Positions 46,659-59,406 of a stretch of DNA of 64,000 nucleotides are shown piece by piece. Source of the stretch: Lathyrus oleraceus (taxonomy: Eukaryota > Streptophyta > Magnoliopsida > Fabales > Fabaceae); the NCBI RefSeq assembly GCF_024323335.1, contig NC_066581.1, forward strand, positions 30,872,699 to 30,936,698, read 5' to 3'. Both the position numbers and the translations under genes were made by a program. Position 1 is the first letter of the stretch, and the number at the start of each line of letters is the position of its first letter. The notes under the pieces were generated by a model, which was not told the origin of the DNA, ran no database searches, and saw only the letters and a program-made list of their open reading frames with translations.

Positions 46659-47564
46659 TGAAAGGCTATTAGTCTCCAGTGGGTTTAGCCTACTTTTTGC
46701 TTATGTGTGTTGTATGTTTATATTCGTTGGTGACATATTTTTGTGCAAATTTGGGATGACTGTATTGCTTGTAATGTATAAATTGCTTGATATATTAATT
46801 GCTTGTATGCTTGGTGGTTTCTTGTGAGATGAGTTCTATACCCGAACTCGAGTGCACTTATGATAGGAGAATGGCATAGTCTTCTAAACTTGTGTGGAGT
46901 TATTCCTTAGCAAGTTGACTTGCAAGTCCAATCACTTGGTGAAGGTCTTGTTGGGATCAATAATATAACACGAGTAGTCGTGGTTAGGCATTACTTATTC
47001 CAATATCAACCTTAGAAGCCAAGGACTTTAGATACCTAGCCCATCTTGGCTTATTCTAGGACGTAGTGCGAAGGTCGTTCAACTGTAAGACTTGAGACGA
47101 TTGTTACGCGATACTACACTCATAAGAGTCCCTCTTGAGAATATTTTTGGAAAACGAGTAGTCGTTTTATCCGATAATATCCAAAAGATGAGATGATGAC
47201 TATGGGGACCCTTTTTAGAACATGATTGTCAGGTTTAACCATAGTACACTCCCATTAGGTGGTTCTTAACCAAGACTCCATGTACGTGACTTACAACAAA
47301 CCCTTGATTCACGGTTGATCCGTTCTCATACATTTTCAATATCAATGGAACTTGGGTGTTGATAAGGTGTAAACCATAATCCACCAAAATGGATGATTGA
47401 TATTAACGATGACTTGAGCCATCCCGTGGTCTTTGTGTGGTGTGACTTGCTTGATCCTTGAGTGTGATTGTTGCATCCATGCATTCATGCATTCATATGC
47501 ATCCATATCATCAACAATAAAAAATTTCAAGGAACTTAAGAGGTCTATTTGCAAATTTTCAGAC
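46659..47564 (+). other. Leader of element D
   Basis: About 0.9 kb between the PBS and ORF1 with no gene. Several stretches are shared with the B leader, which supports a conserved untranslated function. Confidence 0.65.
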
Positions 47565-49015
47565 ATGGATAAGCAAAGAAGGAATATGAAGAAGTATAGT
47601 TTCCGACAACCCGACTTGAAAGAGTTAAGGAGTTTGACATCTTATGTATTAGAGCCCTTGGAGTTCAAAGCTCGCCACGGGAAGCTTCTAGCTATTCTCT
47701 CTACCAAGGTGGATGAGGGTCTGATGAGTATGTTGGTGCAGTTCTATGATCCTCTGTATCGGTGCTTCACTTTTCCGGATTTCCACCTTTTGCCTACATT
47801 GGAGGAGTATGCGTATCATGTGGGTATACCTATTCTTGATCGATTACCGTTCAGTAGTTTGGAGAAGATTCCGTCTTCCCAAGAGATTGCTGACATGCTT
47901 CACGTGGAGGTATCCGACATTGTTGCCAATATGACTACCAAAGGTGGAATTCAAGGTCTCCCATCTGATTTTCTGATCGCCAAAGCTATTTTATTTGGGA
48001 AGGCCATGAGTGAGGAAGCTTTTGAGGCCACATTTGTACTCCTCATATATGGGCTAGTGTTATTTCCCAACATCGACAAGTTTGTAGATATAAACGCTAT
48101 TAGGATTTTCTCTTCTCTTAATCTCATTTTGACTCTGTTGGGTGACACTTATTTCTCTTTGCATATGAGGAATGCAAAGGGTGGTTGTTCCATTGTATGA
48201 TGTCTGCCTCTGTTGCACAAGTGGTTTATTTCGCACTTGCCTCAGACACTTGCCTTCAAGGAGAACAAGGGATGTCTATGGTGGTCCATGAGACTTATTC
48301 TCTCACTAATGATGATATCTCTTGGTATAACCGCGTTTATGATGGTGTTCAGATTATTGACTCTTGTGGTGAATTTTCCAATGTCCCTCTTCTTGGTACA
48401 TGTGGTGAAATTAACTACAATCTCGCTTTGGCTCGCCGTCAGCTTGGGTTCCCCTTAAAGGATAAACCTAACAAAATTTCGTTGGAAGGCTTATTCTTTC
48501 AAGAGGGTAAAGATCCCCAAAACTTGAAGGATAAGATGGTTTGCGCCTGGTGCAAAGTTCATAGGAAAGGGAGGAATGAGCTTGGTCTGAAGAATTGCAT
48601 TGCTTTGGAACCTTACGCCTCTTGGGTAAGGAAGAGAGCTCTTGAGTACCACATGCCGTACGAATATCCGAGACCTACCCCTATGGTTATGGTTGGGCCT
48701 TCAACCCTCCCTAACCAAGGAGTAGACGAGTTGAGAGATGAAGACCGGTCGTGTGCATGGGTTCGTGAGCGTGAGGAGCTTCTTCAGCAGCTCAAAGATA
48801 AGGATGCAGTGATAGAGTTTCTAGAGCATCATGTTATTGATGAGCCAGATGATGTGGTTACTTCTCTTCTTCCTCACTCATCTAGGTTTTGGAAGAGGAA
48901 GTATGATCAGCTTGCCAAGGAGAAGGCCGATATGGAAGCAGCTTATGAGAAAGAGGTGAAGAGGCTTCGTGCAACTTATCTTCCGATCTCGAAGGCTTTG
49001 AATGATTGCTTCTAA
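47565..49015 (+). pseudogene. Element D ORF1 (Ogre-type extra ORF, plant-mobile-domain-like), broken
   Basis: The frame starts at ATG 47565 (MDKQRR). Motifs include a long helical region with CFTFPDFHLLPTLEEYAYH, HKWFISHLPQT and later NDDISWYN, which resemble the ORF1 proteins that precede gag in Ogre elements and related plant-mobile-domain-like (DUF7745-type) proteins; this assignment is from memory of the family. The C-terminal third is a predicted coiled coil (about 48760-49000). Breaks: TGA at 48198-48200 in the first frame, and a frameshift near 48300 where similarity moves to the frame ending at 49015. The function of ORF1 is unknown. Element A has none. Confidence 0.8.
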
Positions 49016-49346
49016 GGCTCCATAGGATGTTCATTCTCCTTTTCTCTTGTATTGCATTTGGTTACCAAAACTGTATTACTTCTTTGGTGTAAAAAGTTTC
49101 CAAATATTATTACTATGAGTATTCCATATATGTCTTAAAAGATAAATATTTTCAAGTATTTGCAAATAGATCTCTATAAAGTTCCTCTAATAAAAAAAAA
49201 AACATATGCACAAACATTGCATGCATCATGTGCATAAGCAGGTTTTATTCCCAGCTCTTGACCATTGGTCTAACTCTTTGCTCTTCATTTATTTTGAAGA
49301 CAAGCTGACGCACCGATATAATACCAGAGCCAATCATCCGAAGATA
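49016..49346 (+). other. ORF1-gag spacer of element D
   Basis: AT-rich, with an A-run at about 49191-49202. TGCATAAGCAG followed by GT at 49231-49243 matches the element A position before gag. It may be an acceptor that lets gag be expressed without ORF1. Confidence 0.5.
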
Positions 49347-52300
49347 ATGGAACATCTCGAGCAAGAGAACAAGGATTTAAAGGAAGAGATTGTTAGGCTG
49401 ACTGCCATGATGGAGTCAGTTCTGGCCACGCAAAGCCAAGCTTCGCCAACTTCTGCAACTCCTCCCGCGCGGACGGTCATATCTGAGATAGCTACTTCAA
49501 TTGTGCCTGCTGCAACAACCCACTCCGCTCTGACTATGCCAACCGGGTTCCCTTGGGGAATGCCTTCTAATTTCATACTAGAGGGTTTCGCTCCTACTCT
49601 CGCTTTTATGCCGGCATCTAGCCCGGTCCTGTCCGTGCCACCTCCTGTTGTGCACACCCTTCCCCGCATTGAAGAAACCATTTATCATTCCGAGCCATCT
49701 GAGGGTCCGGATGTATATGAAAAAATGGATGAAATGAAAGATCAATTCCTTGAGCTGCGCAAGGAACTGAAGACTTTGAGGGGTAAGGACCTCTTTGGGA
49801 AAAGTGCTGCTGAGTTGTGCCTAGTGCCCAACGTTAAAATCCCTGTTAAATTTAAAGTACCTGACTTCGAGAAATACAAGGGAAACACATGCCCTCTCAT
49901 CCATCTTGTGATGTATGCTCGCAAGATGTCAACACAGACTGACAACGACCAACTGCTGATTCACTACTTTCAGGATAGCCTAACATGTGCTGCGCTCCGG
50001 TGGTATATGGGGCTGGAGAGTGCAAGCATCCGCACTTTCAACGATCTAGGAGAGACCTTCGTTAAGAAGTACAAGTATAATATGGATATGGCTCCAGACA
50101 GAGACCAGTTGAGGGCAATGTCGCAAAAGGATAAGGAGACCTTCAAGGAATACACCCAGAGATGGCGAGAACTGGCAGCTCAGATAGTGCCACCCCTGGA
50201 AGAGAAGGAGATGACAAAGATCTTCCTGAAGACTTTGAGCTCTTTCTATTATGAGAGAATGATTGCTACGCTCCCTCAGACTCATGTTGTGTCCTCCCAT
50301 GTTAAAATAAGGCTCTCTGTAAGGAGGAAGGAAGTTTGTCCGACTGTCAACCAACACCAGGTGGCTCATATAGCACCTACTTTCAGAGAAGTTCATCAAC
50401 AACATCAACAACAACAACATCGTCAACAGCAATAGGCTTATCAGCCTCACAACAATAATAGCACCAGCACCAACAACTACGAGAGGAAGAGGGTAACTTT
50501 TGACCCGATTCCGATGACCTATGTTGAGCTTTATCCTTCCTTGATTGATAGGAAGCTGATAACTCCACAAGATCCTCCCACTGTGCCAACCAATCCTCAG
50601 TGGTGGTATAAGCCCGAACTCCATTGTGTATGTCATTCTGGTGCTCCCGGACATGATGTGGAGAACTGTTATCCATTGAAGATCAAGGTACAAGACCTTG
50701 TAAGGAGTGGGATATTGTTTTTTGAGGACGTAGGTCCAAATGTAAAGAAGAACCCTTTGCCCGAGCATGGGAAGGCAGCTGTTAATATGGTCCATGGATG
50801 CCCTGACAAATACAAAGTCCTTTATGTGAATGACATAAGGCAGTCCTTAGTTGAGATGCATAAGTTGTTGTGTGAACACAGCCATTACGAGCATGACCAT
50901 GATAGGTGCCAGGTGTGCACCATCAACGAGAGAGGATGTCGTCAAGTGGGAAGGGACATCCAATAGATGATAGATCAAGGGATGATTGAGATACTTCAGA
51001 ATCGTAATGAGGATGAAGTCGATGTAATCACCCCCGTGTTTAAAATTCTTGAGCCTGTCGTTATCAAGTATGATGGCAGCAAAAAGAAGGTATCGCCAAC
51101 TCTTGTGATAAAGCCAGTGGGTCCTGTCCCATATGTATCAGACAAAGCTGTTCCTTACCGATATAACGCAGTCATGTTGGAGGATGGCAAGGAGGTGTCG
51201 TTGCCCTCAACTTCTGTGGTGAGCATTTCAGATGTCAGTGGAGTGACCCGTAGTGGTCGTGTTTTCTCGGCTCATTTGAAATCCCATGAAGACATTGTGA
51301 AGAGAACTGTTGTTAATCCTGCCGGTCCCGTGCGGACTCCTTCTTCAAATAATTATGTTCCCGCTATTAAGGGTGTTGACCCTATTGCTGTTAAAAATAA
51401 TAATACTCCTATCCTGGTTGGCCAGTATGGCATTGTGAAAGAGGATGGTGATGAGATGCTGAGGCTCATCAAAAGGAGTGAATATAATGTTGTTGATCAA
51501 TTGCTACAAACTCTATCAAAGATATTTGTCTTATCTTTGTTGATGAATTCCGAGCCACACCACGAAGCTTTGCAGAGGGTGTTTGGACGTGGCATACGTG
51601 GATCACGATGTCACAATCGAGCAGTTTGATAGCATTGTTACAAATATAACTGTCTGCAACAATTTGAGCTTCTGTAATGCTGATCTTCCTGAGGAGGGAA
51701 AAGACCACAATTTGGTTTTACACATATCTATGAACTGTAAAGATGACGCCTTGTCCAAGGTGTTGGTGGACACAGGGTCATCCCTTAATGTATTGCCAAA
51801 ATCCACTCTTGCTAAACTTTCATATCAAGGGCCTCCCATGAGGCAGAGTGGAGTGGTTGTGAAGGCGTTTGATGGATCGCGTAAAACTGTGATCGGCGAA
51901 TTAGAACTCCCGATCAAGATTGAACCTAGTGATTTCCAAATCACTTTCCAGGTCATGGATATTCATCCGTCTTATAGCTGTTCACTTGGCAGACCATGGA
52001 TTCACGAGGCAGGCGTTGTGACATCCACCCTGCACCAAAAGTTGAAGTTTGTGAAGAACAAGAAGTTGGTGGTGATAGGGGGAGAGAAGGCTCTCTTGTT
52101 CAGTCATTTATCTTCCTTCTCCTATATAGATGCTGAGGATGAGGTTGGGACTTCATTCCAAGCCTTATCTATTGCTGAGCCTTCTAGGAAAGGACTTTTT
52201 TCATTTATCTCCTACAATGACGCGAAGTTGGCTATCGAGCATGGTGCAACTGATGGTTTAGGGAAAATGATCAAGTTGGAAGATAATAAGTCCCGAACTG

Positions 52301-52499
52301 GTATAGGGTATTCTTCTGGTGTTTCTAATGATTGTGGACCGTTCCAGAGTGGAGGTTTTATCCACACCGTCGAAGATCAGGAAGCCGCTGCCATTGTCGA
52401 AGATGATGAAGAGGAAGACCTTGGCAACTTTGTCATACCCAGAGGAATCTGCAATAATTGGGTCGCTGTTGATGTTCCAACAGTTATCCACAAGTCGAC
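49347..52499 (+). pseudogene. Element D gag-protease, broken
   Basis: Starts at ATG 49347 (MEHLEQEN). Gag core about 49820-50250 with YFQDSLTCAALRWYMG; Gln-rich end near 50390-50430; zinc-knuckle variant CX2HX5HX4C at 50625-50669; protease DTGSS at 51769; LGRPWIH near 51990. Breaks: TAG at 50433-50435 and at 50964-50966, both in Gln-type contexts as expected from C-to-T decay, and one extra T in the run at 51582-51584 that shifts the frame. The tail to 52499 (GIGY, acidic stretch, NNWVAVD) is in the shifted frame and leads into the intron. Confidence 0.88.
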
Positions 52500-52775
52500 G
52501 TAATGTGTTCATTTTGTTTAAAAACCCGTCTCTCATGCAAAAAGGAGAAGTGAAGACATTGTTTGGCATAATTTGATAAATACAATGATATTCATTCAAT
52601 AATCACATGTTAAATGTTTGTTTTCCAAAATTATTTTTCCTTTTTTGCTTTTTGCATGAAATTGGTGATCACTATAAAACCCTAAAAAAGAGAATAAAAT
52701 CAATCTTTTCATATGCATAATGATTTGCCTTGTTTGAATTCTGAAATCTCTTTTATACTCAAAATCATTATGCAG
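52500..52775 (+). other. Putative pro-pol intron of element D, 276 nt
   Basis: Donor GTAATG overlaps the TAA stop (52501-52503). Acceptor TATGCAG ends at 52775. Joining the sides gives a continuous frame into pol. Confidence 0.75.
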
Positions 52776-54438
52776 GTTAATCAAACCCATTGAACATAAT
52801 GATCCAACACCATCTCCCAACTTTGAGTTTCCTGTATTTGAGGCAGAAGATGATGATGTTGAAGAGATTCCTGATGAGATTACCTGTCTGCTTGAGCACG
52901 AGGAGAAGATCATTCAGCCGCATCTTGAGAATCTGGAAACAGTAAACTTGGGGTCCGAAGACTGCATTCGTGAAGTGAAGATTGGGGCACTCCTTGAAGA
53001 ATCTGTTAAGAAGGGGTTGATCGAGTTGCTACGAGAGTATGTCGACGTCTTTGCCTGGTAGTATGAAGACATGCCTGGTCTAGATACTGATATCGTACAA
53101 CATTTCTTGCCGTTGAAACCTGAGTGTATGCCTGTGAAGCAAAGGCTCAGAAGAACTCATCCTGATATGGCAGTGAAGATTAAAGAAGAAGTTCATAAGC
53201 AAATTGATGCGGGGTTTCTGGTGACTTCTACATATCCTCAATGGGTGGCCAACATTGTGCCTGTACCTAAGAAAGATGGAAAAGTCCGAATGTGTATAGA
53301 TTACCGTGACTTGAATAAAGCTAGTCCAAAAGATGATTTTCCTCTACCACACATTGATACGTTGGTAGATAATACAGCTAAATTCAATGTCTTCTCATTT
53401 ATGGAGGGATTTTCCGGTTATAATCAGATTAAAATGGCACCCGAGGATACAGAGAAGATAACATTCATCACACCTTGGGGAACATTCTGTTATAGAGTGA
53501 TGCCTTTCGGTTTGAAGAACGCCGGAGCCATGTATCAAAGTGCTATGACTACCTTGTTTCACGACATGATGCACAAAGAGATCGAGGTGTATGTTGATGA
53601 TATGATTGCGAACTCGAAAACGGAAGTTGAACATGTAGAACACTTGTTGAAGCTTTTCCAACGTTTGAGGAAGTACAAACTCCGCCTGAATCCGAACAAG
53701 TGTACATTTGAAGTCCGTTTCGGCAAGTTATTGGGCTTTATTGTCATCGAAATATGTATTGAAGTTGATCCTGCCAAGGTCAAAGAAATACAAGAAATGC
53801 CTGCGCCCAAAACTGAGAAGCAAGTCCGAGGTTTTCTTGGCCGCTTGAATTACATTTCGAGATTTATATCCCACATGACTTCCACATGTGCGCCTATATT
53901 CAAGCTCCTCCGGAAAGATCAGCGTCATGATTGGACCGAGGATTGCCAAAAAGCCTTTGACAGTATCAAAGAGTATATGTCCGAGCCTCCGATTCTGTGT
54001 CCGCTTGTCGAAGGGAGACCATTGATTATGTACTTGACTGTGCTTAATGATTCCATGGGTTGTGTCCTTGGTCAACAAGATGAATCAGGAAAGAAAGAGT
54101 ATGCGATATACTACTTAAGTAAAAAGTTTACTGACTGTGAGTCTCGGTACTCAATGCTTGAGAAGACATGCTGTGCTTTGGCTTGGGCTGCTAAGCGTTT
54201 ACGCCAGTATATGTTGAATCATACGACCTGGTTGATATCCAAAATGGATCCAATCAAGTATATCTTTGAGAAGCCTGCTTTAACTGGGAGGATTTCCCGT
54301 TGGCAGATGTTGTTATCTGAGTATGATATTGAGTATCGAGCTCAAAAGGCTATTAAAGGTAGTGTCTTGGTTGACCATTTGGCACATCAACCAATTGAAG
54401 ACTATCAGTCTGTGCAGTATGACTTTCCTGATGAGGCG
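52776..54438 (+). pseudogene. Element D pol, part 1: reverse transcriptase and Ty3 RNase H
   Basis: Linker 52776-53060, reverse transcriptase about 53060-53760 with YVDD at 53590-53601, RNase H about 53960-54380. TAG at 53059-53061 stops the frame where element A has Ser. Otherwise the frame is open to 54438, where a solo LTR begins. The rest of pol resumes at 59407. Confidence 0.88.
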
Positions 54439-55846
54439 TGTAACACCTCAAAATTTGCCCTCCTCTCTTGGGACTATCATTAACATATTGCATTACATTT
54501 TTAGGTCATTAGGCATTGCATATTGCATATCATGTGGTTACATTGTGCAAGCCATTCTCCCAAGTCTTGATCAGAAGATGAGGAAGTCCAAGTGCAAGCC
54601 TAGGGTTTATTGACTGATCATTGATCATCTGAGGATTGGGTTGTGAATTAGGGTTTTATGATTCTCCAAGGATATTGGTCTTCACCTTGATTGAAGTGAT
54701 ACATCATCATCATCATGGTTGGATGTCATCAGAAGATCGAAGAAGATTCCTGGAGATTAGGGTTTTGACCACTGGTCAACCCTAATCAGTTGCATTGGGC
54801 CAATCAGGGCATGATCAGGAGATGGGGTTTATGATGGTTATGGGGTTCATTCTATGATTATTTTGTGCTTATTGAGGCTAGGGTTTCACCCTTGGGCCAT
54901 TTCAGTTGAAGATTGGGGCTCAGATTGATCTATGCATTGCCAGGTTCATCTATCAGTTGGAAAAGTCAACTGTGGTCAACTGTACATGATCTGATGAATT
55001 TGGAGGTGGAAATGAGTTGGATACACTTCATTCATGTTGGAACAAGTGTTATATGACATCTCAAAGCTTCAGAATGAAGAAAATCAAGTCAGGACAAAAA
55101 CTGCCAAAAATAGAAAGTGACTTGTAATTGAAGTTTCCAAAAATGGAAAGTTTTTGACCTCAAAGCCACGTGTCCAAGGAAGCTTCAAATGAAAATTTGT
55201 TCAACATGAAAGTTGTAGATCTTGTTCTCACCTTTCCAAAAAGTCCAAGAACTTGAAAATCCCATGTATGGTTGGAAAATTAGGGCTCAGTGAATTTCAG
55301 AAATGACCCATAATCAGGAGGCCATAATTTCCACATGGTTTGTCCAAATTGCAAGTTCTTTATATGCACAAACTCCATTTGACATGTACTTTCATGGTGC
55401 ATAATTGGATTTTTCCAAAAGTGGTCAATGCAAAAAGTCAATTTTCAACTGGACAGTTAAATTGGACCAAGGGCAAAATTGTCCAACTTTCAAAATAATT
55501 GGAATTTTTGAGTGGGGATTTTTGCTACATCTCACAAATGGTATTTGAAATTTGTTGGAATCATCATTTCATGGCAAAGGCTTATGGTTTGAAAATTGGC
55601 CATTAAAATGAAATTGCAAAATTGGACAAAGTGGCATTACATGGTGATTTTTCAAAATATGCATCCAATGAGAGTGAAACAAGTTGCAATAGTTCATGAC
55701 AGGTATTTAGAAGTTGTACAGCTGTTCATGAGGTGGCAATGAGCTGGCTTTGGAAAATACCATTTTGTCCCTCACTTGAAATTAGCATTTCACTAATCAA
55801 ATGCAAATTGGTTCATTAGCATAATTAAGCTTGGATTAAGGTACCA

Positions 55847-55853
55847 TATATAA
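55847..55853 (+). promoter_or_regulatory. TATA box of solo LTR E
   Basis: TATATAA about 1.4 kb into the LTR, in the same order relative to the other landmarks as in A. Confidence 0.5.
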
Positions 55854-56996
55854 TCCTAATCATTGCATAATCATAACTGATTTTCACATTTCCCCAAATT
55901 GGATCTGAAAACCTCTCACATTCATCAATTTCATCAAGAACTCAAGAACCTTCAAATTCATCAATCTCCTTCGATTTCAGATCAAACCTTGAAATTCCTT
56001 TTGCACTCAACTCATATCATCTTCTTCTCCATCTGTTCGAGCTGTTTGGAAGGAATAGAGTGCTGCATCGCAACTGTTGCATATGCATCATCCATGGTGA
56101 ATTGAAGAGTTTGAGCATTAGGAGCAAAATCGAGCGCAGCTGAGCATAGCATCTCATTTCCACAAGGTCATAGCTCATCTGTTTGAGGAAGAAAAGCTCG
56201 AAGAACACTGATTTCACTGCTGCCATTTCCAGGTTTGAGAAAATCCGAATCTCATAGTTTGCTTCAAGCTTATATGCGTTTTGTAGTTCATGTTGTGTAG
56301 ATTACAATGATAGGTTTGGATTGCGAAATGATGAACCATAGCGTAGTAAATCTGGATTTGAAGTTATGAACACAAACCCTAACTTGCACGATTCGTTCGA
56401 TTTAGGAACTTTTAGCCAAAAATAGGTTGATATTCGTGTTCCTCATGCTCGTACGGTTCGAATGACTATCCACTTGTTCATTTCCATGGTGATTTGTTGT
56501 TCTTCGTTTTTTTGGATTCTGGAAAATTCTTGGCTGAAAATGATGATAGAGCTTGGTTTGATCCATTTTTCTGTTCAAATATTTGAAATCCATGTTTACC
56601 GCCCGCGCCATGTTTATTTACAGAAATGCCATTGGCATTTTAATTAATTTTGATTAATTCATTTTAAATGAAAAAATTTCATAACACATGTTAAAAAATT
56701 CATAAAAATTGTAGGAAATTCAGAAAAATATGAGAATTTTTTCTTTGACTTTGTTGACTCTAGGATTTTTTTGACCTATTGGTCAAAGTTGTGTTTGGTA
56801 GAAATGTCATTTGACCTAGGCTTCTTTCATATGTGCCCATTTTTGATACCTTGCACCATTTTAATTGTGAAATGCACATAATGTAAGATAAATGCTTGGA
56901 AATTTTTGTGATGATTGTTGACTGGATGCTATTTATTTCCATGTAAATTTCATGAGTTTTTGATACCTGGCCATGGAGTTATGAATTTTAGAACTT

Positions 56997-57021
56997 AGGT
57001 GTGACAATTTGTGTCACACCT
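56997..57021. repeat. Conserved LTR palindrome (E)
   Basis: Arms AGGTGTGACA and TGTCACACCT around ATTTG. Confidence 0.85.
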
Positions 57022-58073
57022 CTTGATGTCAATTTGCTGGATTTTATTGAGTGACCTATACATGTTGAAATGAGATGAAATTTTACATGAATGTTGATTA
57101 ACATGTTAGGAAGCTATGAGAATTTTTGTGGAATTTTACACTGCATTTTTAAATTGATTGTGAATTTTCTTTTCTGGTGGTTGAATTTGCAAGCTCATAT
57201 GATACATGTTGGTAGATTGGTTGAGAAATGCTCGTGTGGTATTGTATGATCATGAAATTTAATATGCTTGTAGCAGACACATGTTAGGACCTCCCTGTTT
57301 TGGTCTCATCCATTTCTTTATTGTTTTCATTGAGTTATGAATTTTTGAAGTGGAAGCATGTGTTGATGTTGTGATTTGGAGCCTATAATTGTGTCTGTTT
57401 TTGTTGATTTTCATTGACATGGTTCCATTTGCCCAATTAAGCTCAAATTTGGTGTGCCATACCTGGATTAGCCCCTGTTTAGGTGTAATTTATTTGAGAA
57501 TTTTTGGAAGTGTTTTGGTGTGGATTTGAATGCAATAGTTCTGTTTGCATGTTTGATGCTTCATTTGAACTAGTTTGCCTTATTTTGTGCATAACATGAG
57601 CATAATGAATGATATAAACATGAGACCAAGGATGTTTGCTCTTGTTTGACTTTAATTTGAGTTTGGTTGGGGAATACCTTGCTGTTTAGGAATTTTTTCT
57701 TGCTTTGGACCCTAGGCTTGGCCTAGTGGTCTTGTTGCTAATATTTGCTTGATTTTTCAGGATCAAAAGCATAATGCACATGGAGAATGAATCAAGTTAA
57801 ATTTAATTGATGTGGTTGATGTTTGTACACTAACATAACATTGTTTTGTAGGTGGTGAAGCTTAGGCTTGAGCTTTGAGCTTGCTTTATTGTGCATTGCT
57901 TTGTATAGTTTGATTGATTGAACACTTGCTGTTTGGTTTTGTCTGTCTGAGTACTAACTGTGTTGGATTGTTTCCAGGTACTTTAGTTGCTCAGTTCCTT
58001 GTGAACTTTTGCTTTGCGTTGCTTAAGCAACTTGCATTGAGGTAGGTCCTCTTGACTTCATGTAGTCTGGAGA

Positions 58074-58094
58074 CCCGGCTGTTACCGGGCCGGG
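58074..58094 (+). other. Conserved LTR hairpin with TGTTA loop (E)
   Basis: CCCGGC pairs with GCCGGG around a loop that starts TGTTA. The stem is one pair shorter than in A to C but GC-rich. Confidence 0.55.
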
Positions 58095-59406
58095 CAAATA
58101 AATGTCTGAAGTCCTCCTTAAGAGGCGATGATTGTGTTTGTTTAATTTTGTGCCTAAGCAGGTTAAAGTCCTTAATCAAGGCAATTGGTGGAAGGTAGGG
58201 ATAAGCAATCTATCCCCCACTATTCAGTTGAGTCTTCTCCTTGCTCCCATTACATGGTTGTAGCATTGAGATCAAAAGCCCAAGATCCTGTGCAGTGCAC
58301 ATTGTGTCAGAGTCTCTGAGTATAGAAGGGTTCCCCCATTCTGGACCCATGCTCATTTGTCAGAAGCTCTCCCTGGTTAGGGATAAGAGCTGTGAGGTCT
58401 GATCCTCACTTCATCCTTTCATCTGCTTCACCTTAGCCTCGTAATGGCAAGGTTAAGAGCAAACCCAGCCCGTACAGACGACTCGCTTCGGCAGTCAAAC
58501 CTATTGTGTGAGCCACTTGTTTGGTTATAGTGCGTGCTGTGTGGATATCTGTTTGAGATGCTTGTTCTCATTTGATGTATGCTTGTATGTTGTTTGCTTG
58601 TGTGCTTGCTTCTTTCCTGGTTAGGATAGGCTTGCTTATGCAAGTAGGATAGAAAACCGAACTTAGGGTAAACGATGCATGACAACACTAGGCTCGAGTC
58701 CAGCTCCCTAGTAGTGTGTCTTTCCCCGGTTTCTGGTTAGCAATTCAGTCCCTTTCAGGGGAACTACATCGCCCTGATCCTCGTTCCAGACGAGGTATGT
58801 AGGCAGGTGGTCGTGCGAGACCACTCCGGGCAACCTTTTTCTTTTTTGCGTGTGTTTACTTGTTATCTGATTGTGTGTTTTGGTTCGGATGCCGACGTAA
58901 GCCCAGTGATTGGCAGTCGGGCTCCACGTTTGCCCTTTTGAGTGTGTTTTGGTTCGGATGCTGACGTAATTCCATCGAGTGGTTGTCAGGCTCCATGTTT
59001 GCCACCCTTGCTTGTTTGTATGTTTTGTGTTGTTTGGCGTGTGTAAGCCGAACTACAGTGGCTCTGATTCTTGTTTCAGACAAGATATGTAGGCATAAGG
59101 TGCGATACCTTATCGAGCTCGTTCCTCCTAACCCCACCTGCGTTCCCTGTGTGTGTGTGTGATGTTTAGCAACCTTTTCTTTTCTTAGAACGTGGATCCC
59201 GTCGAGTACGACGGACGTGAGGGGTGCTAATACCTTCCCCTTGCGTAACCGACTCCCTTACCCTTTCTCTTTGGTCGCGAGACCATGTTCTTTCCAGGTT
59301 TCTCTGAGCGTTTCCTTTCCCTATCTTGGGATAAATAACGCGCAGTGGCGGCTCTGTGTGTGTTTTTATTTGAGCTTCGCCGGTTGATTTTTCGCAGGAT
59401 GCGACA

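Larger units (their letters stand above)
54439..59406 (+). mobile_element. Solo LTR E (4968 bp) inserted in element D pol
   Basis: Begins TGTAACACCTC and ends GCGACA. No internal region, PBS or PPT is attached, so it is a solo LTR left by LTR-LTR recombination. Flanks AGGCG (54434-54438) and AGGAG (59407-59411) form a target duplication with one mismatch. Removing it with one target copy would leave pol in frame. Landmarks: GTCAAC cluster 54965-54980, conserved block 55178-55256, TATATAA 55847-55853, palindrome 56997-57021, hairpin 58074-58094, minisatellite about 58890-59005. Related to, but distinct from, the A LTR. Confidence 0.9.

Noticed and set aside
59145..59162. GT dinucleotide run as a microsatellite of interest
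   Set aside because: Short and within solo LTR E; nothing unusual.
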